The notes below the pieces were generated by a model. It saw only the letters and a program-made list of their open reading frames with translations, did not search any database and was not told where the DNA came from. Source: Capitella teleta (lineage: Eukaryota; Annelida; Polychaeta; Capitellidae). Taken from it: 64,000 bases of DNA. Positions 59,689-64,000 of this stretch are shown here, piece by piece. Made by a program: the position numbers and the translations under genes. Location of the stretch: NCBI GenBank assembly GCA_000328365.1, contig KB297742.1, positions 316,269-380,268 of the forward strand, in the 5' to 3' direction. The stretch's first letter is position 1, and each line of letters starts with the position of its first letter.

Positions 59689-61225
59689 TTATGAATGTCG
59701 CTTAGTCGCAAAATAAATAGCGATTCCTATAACAACGACCATGGTGACTGAGAGAGCCACCAGCAGGATACGGTTCTGGATGACTCTGGACAGGAATAAA
59801 AAAGGAGTTGAGAACAATTTTGAGGTTACCGTTTCAGTGATACACACACCGTTTCATCATGCCGGAGAGAACCCTGGAACTTTTGCCGAGGGCTTCATTC
59901 GTGTCTCGCAACTGTAAAGGTGACAAATTTCAGATGTAATACTTCACACATAACACAAACAGCATCATTAGCCAAAAAATGTAAATTATGCATAATGTAA
60001 ATAAAATTAGATATTCTGAAGAAGCACTCGGCTAACCCTGTCCCTTGATCTCTGCAGTGTTTGTCTTTGATCGTGCAAATCTTCAAGAATTGCAGATCCA
60101 ATTTCCTCTGCAGAGAAAAAAATAAGAAATAATCCCTCACAATTGATTGACCTTCACCTACCAGTTTCAATGCAGGTTTTGTAACCTGCGTCCAGATTTT
60201 TACTGGTTCGTTCTAAGCGTTCTGTGTTCTCCAACAATCTCTGCCTCTGTCAACCACAAGGAAATACATGACACTATTTACGCTTGGAACTCCGAGTGAA
60301 TTCACCTGGTCTTGTGATCGGTTTGTTTCCTCAGATCCAAGAAGTTCGTCCCGAACATGTACTTCATCGCAGAAAGCGATTCGAGATTTGCGCTGAAAGC
60401 ATGATCATGTGAATTGATAACTTGACGTGAGTATTGCGCATACCAATGCTTTCTCCAACTTGGTCAGTTCTGCTTGGAAGCTTTTCAGTCGTGTTTGATG
60501 TTTATTTCTCGAAGCAGTTGGCAGCTCACGAACCTCAAGCTCCATCTGTTCCAGCTGCAGGACGAAGTTATGATGAGTCAGATTATAAAAATAACAAGTG
60601 ATGTAGAAGACCCCTGTCTTCATATTTTCCAAGTGCAGATAAATCTTTCTCTTGCTATGTGATACATATGCATGGAAAAATCAACTCACCAGCTCTTTTG
60701 TTTCTTCAAATAATTTCTCAACATTGGTAATCAACGACTGCTTTTCAGCTGTGAAATAGAATAAATGTACAAAATAAATTAAAGTATGAATATTTAATGG
60801 ATGTGTCCATTGCATTGTACACAGGTTTTATATTCACCATCTATGGGCAAAGAAATCATGAGTTCGACATGATGGTACTGGCTCATATTGTTTTTTCTTG
60901 GAGCATAAATATACCATCTAACGTCTGGAGGGTTTAAACACAAGGATTTGTTGGATAATATGTCTATATTTATCATGCAATGGGCTGAGTGTGGAGCCTC
61001 GCAGCCAGTAGACGCAAAAAAGAAGCGGTTTACCGTCGGGCGAGGTATACAACCTCGCCCGAGAATCTGTGCTACTAACTCAGTAGAGTAGTCAGTTACT
61101 CACTTACTGTACTCAAGTTATTACTCACTGCCACTCAGATTAGGGATCCGTCCAGTTTTGTTGACAATTTCTGCAGTCAAACTTGAGTATTGTTGTTCGT
61201 ACGACTCCCATAGTTGCGTAGCCAT
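59689..61225 (-). CDS. VTI1A: VTI1A Qb-SNARE
   Basis: Eight coding exons, minus strand: 61129-61225, 60690-60748, 60444-60554, 60306-60392, 60162-60246, 60037-60107, 59850-59911 and 59689-59785. All in frame, 222 residues (human 217). The N-terminal Habc domain shows LTAEIVNKTGRIPNL, KELLEQMELEVRELP and LKSFQAELTKLEKAL. The SNARE motif runs through RLLENTERLERTSKNLDAG and LRDTNEALGKSSRVLSGMMKR. A C-terminal transmembrane segment (ILLVALSVTMVVVIGIAIYF) with a short KRHS tail anchors it. It acts in Golgi/trans-Golgi and endosomal membrane fusion, pairing with syntaxins (family knowledge). The TAA stop sits inside TCATAACGC, the motif repeated in this window. It is divergent to RPL34, whose transcript probably starts about 0.33 kb away. 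Confidence 0.95.
61036..61062. repeat. perfect inverted repeat in VTI1A intron 1
   Basis: TCGGGCGAGGT and ACCTCGCCCGA around a 5-base centre, in AT-rich surroundings. The GC-rich 11-bp stem stands out. Function unknown. Confidence 0.7.
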
Positions 61226-61756
61226 TTTCAGCCCTCAACTTAGAGTTTTCAGTGACTTTTCACTGAATTACCAAATGTCTTCCGATTTTCCTTCCGAATT
61301 TGACAAATGTAAACAATAAGTGAGCTGTGTTGACTGTTTTACAATATAACTCCTTATTTGCAAGATATAAAAATTAAGTTCTCTAATATCTATGCATGCC
61401 ATTTGTAGAAGGGCCATTGAAGATTAATAAAATGGCAGCATAAATTGTAATGCGCAGTCCAAACTATCCAGCAATTCATTTCTGAGCCTCTGACTTTACA
61501 GTGATATTTAGAATTTGGCAACACAAAAAGATTTGTCATGTCCCTTTTCCGTTTCCGGTGAACCTCCTTTTCGATTCGGCCGATAACAAGGTATGGACGG
61601 CCTTGCAATGCATGTTTGAAATCTTGGAATATCTTGATGATCAGTGGTCATCTCTATTTTTAATCGATGTAAAGGCTTAAATGGATTTATTTTATGCCCA
61701 CCCGTCGTATCAGAATTCCTCTAAGACTCTGCTTTCGTATGTTTTCAGGACTGAAA
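61226..61756. promoter_or_regulatory. shared VTI1A / RPL34 promoter and RPL34 5' UTR
   Basis: The two start codons are about 530 bp apart on opposite strands. On the plus strand, CCCTTTTCCG at about 61548 resembles a 5' TOP start of ribosomal-protein mRNAs. A donor ACAAG|GTATGG at about 61590 and the acceptor TTTTCAG at about 61748 define a 5' UTR intron. No TATA box was seen. Confidence 0.5.
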
Positions 61757-63409
61757 ATGCAGCGACTCACACTCCGACGTCGCCTCAGTTACAACACTAA
61801 CTCCAACAGGAGGAAGATGTGAGTGAATTGTGTCTTTTTGCCATGCTATTGTCGCAATATTACACTCGTACATTGTAGTGTCGATTGTTTTTATTTGTTA
61901 TATAGTCCAGGTCTTGTGTTTTTCAGAAGACCTGAGGCTGGTCCCTCAAATCATAATGTAAACACTGAAATGACCGATCAGTCTGACGTGAAAAATATGA
62001 ATAATTTCTCTTAAGTTGAATTTATTAAATTCGTTCTGGAATAATTGCGATTTTGCGGTATACTCACCACCCTAATTAGTTCTGGATTAATATGTACATT
62101 AGATTATGTGTGAAGTGAGGTCTCATGATGTATGAGGTTAGATCCCTATGCAGTACACTGTACATGATACATGATCCTGCATCAGAGAACTATTACATTT
62201 ATTTAGTTCACATTTATTTGACTTTGGAATTGATGTTTGATTCTCTTATTTTTTTTTTCCCTTTCATCTGTTGCTGCTGTCAATAGCATCAAGACCCCTG
62301 GTAAGTCCTTATGCGTCCATTGAAAACATGTTCATTCTCTCTTCACCTCCACAGGTGGTAAATTGGTGTATCATTACACAAAGAAGTTGGGCACCATCCC
62401 CAAATGCGGTGACTGCAAGGAGAAGCTGCGTGGCGTGACCCCATCTCGCCCCATGGAGCGTTGCTCCATGTCCAAGCGCCTGAAGAAGGTCTATAGGACA
62501 TACGGTGGCTCCCGCTGCCATGCCTGCGTCAGAAGCAGGTTTGTCTTCATCTCTCAGTGCTTCGCCTGGCATTGAAATGATTCGCATTTTGAACGTACCA
62601 TATGCTTGGAAAACGTTTCTAGGCATAAACATTTCATGATTGCTGGTCATGAGAATTGGTGAACAGATTTGGGAAATCTGAAGTGATTTGACATTGGTGG
62701 ACGAATTAAGGCCTGCCCGAATTGCAAACATGTAAATGGAGTGGGCACAGCCTTTTGAAAGGAACGATCGCCATGATGGTGATCAACCTGCAGTGATTAA
62801 TTCGTGGAAATTTGTTTGATGGAAAATTTTTGCCGATAAATCTGGATTACTGATTGGCCAATATCTCTGCATTAATAGTTCATACAGTTAACTCAGTTGG
62901 ATGGCCCTCAAACTGATCTTTATTTATTATTAACAATGAATTTGTCACATCTCTTTGCTTTGAAATTCTAGAAACACCGAGAGGTGGCTCAGGTATAAAA
63001 ATCAAGTTCACTTTTCTTGCAATACACGTATTGAGTATTTGTGCTAAATGTAAGGTTCATCCAAGTTGTTTAACTGCATTTCATGATTTTCATCCCATGG
63101 AGACTTACAGCAATCTGTCAATTATGTTTTTTCATTGGTACTTTGCATCATACAGCCACTTACTACTAGTGAAGTAATTATCGTTATCGTGATAAATTCA
63201 TGAAAATTATCGGGATATTTTGGTTTAATTATTGCCCAAGCCTAATTTTTCACGATAAGTTCTAATCCTCTGTATGATTTTTAACCTTTGACTGATTTTC
63301 CGTTCTCAGAATCATCCGTGCTTTTCTGATTGAGGAGCAGAAGATTGTGGTGAAGGTACTGAAGGCTCAGGCTGGAGGCAAGAAGAGGAAGCCTGTTGTC
63401 AAGAAGTAG
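61757..63409 (+). CDS. RPL34: 60S ribosomal protein eL34
   Basis: Exons 61757-61818, 62287-62300, 62355-62538 and 63310-63409 join in frame to 119 residues (human 117). The start MQRLTLRRRLSYNTNSN is the eL34 N-terminus. The middle has the CGDC and CHACV cysteine pairs, and the end reads IIRAFLIEEQKIVVKVLKAQ with a basic KKRKPVVKK tail, all typical. It is a structural component of the large ribosomal subunit. The second coding exon is only 14 nt and encodes most of IIKTPG. The intron after it is 54 nt. Confidence 0.97.
62287..62300 (+). CDS. RPL34: 14-nt micro-exon of RPL34
   Basis: CATCAAGACCCCTG lies between CAATAG and GTAAGT. One base completes the codon from exon 1 (AT|C, Ile), then ATC AAG ACC CCT, and a final G starts the glycine codon finished by exon 3 (G|GT). 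Without it the frame is lost. The KTPG sequence matches the conserved RTPG of eL34, so the exon is real. Confidence 0.85.
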
Positions 63410-63961
63410 AAAGCTGCATTGTTTAATAACGAAAAAAAAAAAAAATTAAAAAATCCTCAGGACGCACCCAATGTGCCTGAAAACAATTGCTTTCTTGCGT
63501 CTCTGTTGAAGAACATACCAACTTTGGTTGCTCCACGTGTTACCCTTCAAAGTCAGGGAGAAGTCAGAATTCTAGTTTCAGTTCACATTGTTCAGCCAAT
63601 ACAGGCTGCAACCACACTGATGTATTTGAAAATTTTCTGTAAATTTTGAGGCAAATGTTTTTCCTTCGCAGCAGTGAATTAGTCTTTGAAAATGTCACCA
63701 ATACAGGAATGCTCAGAAAATAGTTTTGACGGCTACAGCAGAATATTTCTGAATAGTTTTTCCGAACTACGGTACTTTATTTATCCACCCTGGGCGGCCT
63801 TGAGTGTGATCTTGCAATCATTTGGAAGCAAAGGTAATCTAAGTGCAGCTTAGTTGTTTGGCCATTGATATGGTATAATATGCAATGGAAATTGAAAGGA
63901 CATGTGCAACAATTGGTTCATTTTTTTAATCATTGTAAGAGGTGAAAACTGTGCACCTGTA

Positions 63962-63967
63962 AATAAA
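63962..63967 (+). terminator. RPL34: candidate RPL34 polyadenylation signal
   Basis: AATAAA near the window end, about 550 nt after the stop codon. This would be a long 3' UTR for a ribosomal-protein mRNA. No earlier canonical AATAAA was seen, but variant signals close to the stop are possible. Confidence 0.35.
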
Positions 63968-64000
63968 GAAGACATTCATTATGCTGGGGTACTGTATGAA

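Noticed and set aside
1-64000. CRISPR arrays, bacterial operons, rRNA
   Set aside because: No regularly spaced repeats, no Shine-Dalgarno-led gene strings and no rRNA-like sequence. The genes are spliced animal genes.

Overview
The window reads as nuclear DNA of an invertebrate animal. Genes are spliced, with GT-AG introns from 55 nt to about 10.8 kb. All recognisable products are animal proteins: GPS2, TCF/LEF (pangolin), soluble inorganic pyrophosphatase, VTI1A and ribosomal protein eL34. The TCF N-terminus and the acidic stretch after its C-clamp look closer to arthropod pangolin than to vertebrate TCF7L2. The pyrophosphatase also resembles the arthropod NURF-38 type. I therefore lean towards an arthropod or other ecdysozoan, but this is inference from remembered family sequences, not a search.

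Layout. 0.25-1.8 kb (minus): a von Willebrand A domain protein with a TATA/CCAAT promoter. 2.7-4.9 kb (minus): GPS2, six coding exons. 5-11 kb: mostly non-coding. 11.17-34.42 kb (plus): one large TCF/LEF gene, the centrepiece of the window. 34.4-40 kb: non-coding. 40.2-46.6 kb (minus): inorganic pyrophosphatase, eleven coding exons. 46.6-56.8 kb: a repeat-rich accessory stretch with a SINE-like element, a solo-LTR-like fossil, a small uncharacterised three-exon gene, and a 3.5 kb DNA transposon with 61-bp terminal inverted repeats. 56.8-58.2 kb (plus): a C2H2 zinc-finger protein in one coding exon. 59.7-61.2 kb (minus) and 61.76-63.4 kb (plus): VTI1A and RPL34, head to head.

The most interesting system is the TCF locus. 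Splice-phase bookkeeping shows several built-in switches. (1) A second promoter and first exon at about 25 kb would give a TCF without the beta-catenin-binding N-terminus. (2) Two tandem exons each encode the first half of the HMG box. They have the same entry and exit phase, and including both or neither breaks the frame. (3) An optional exon before the last one replaces the fourth cysteine of the C-clamp with another C-terminus. (4) Two pairs of splice sites lie 18 nt apart. The introns and the 5' flank also hold many near-perfect TCF sites (AGATCAAAGG), several touching GCCGCC-type C-clamp helper motifs. Together these suggest an autoregulated gene that could make activating and dominant-negative forms with different DNA-binding modules.

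A second unexplained signal is the 9-mer GCGTTATGA/TCATAACGC. It occurs exactly 16 times in the window, against about 0.5 expected for random sequence. It clusters near several genes and sometimes overlaps stop codons or splice junctions.

No bacterial features, CRISPR arrays or convincing tRNA/rRNA genes were seen. Exon borders were derived by hand from splice consensus, reading phase and family similarity, so an error of a base or so is possible in places.
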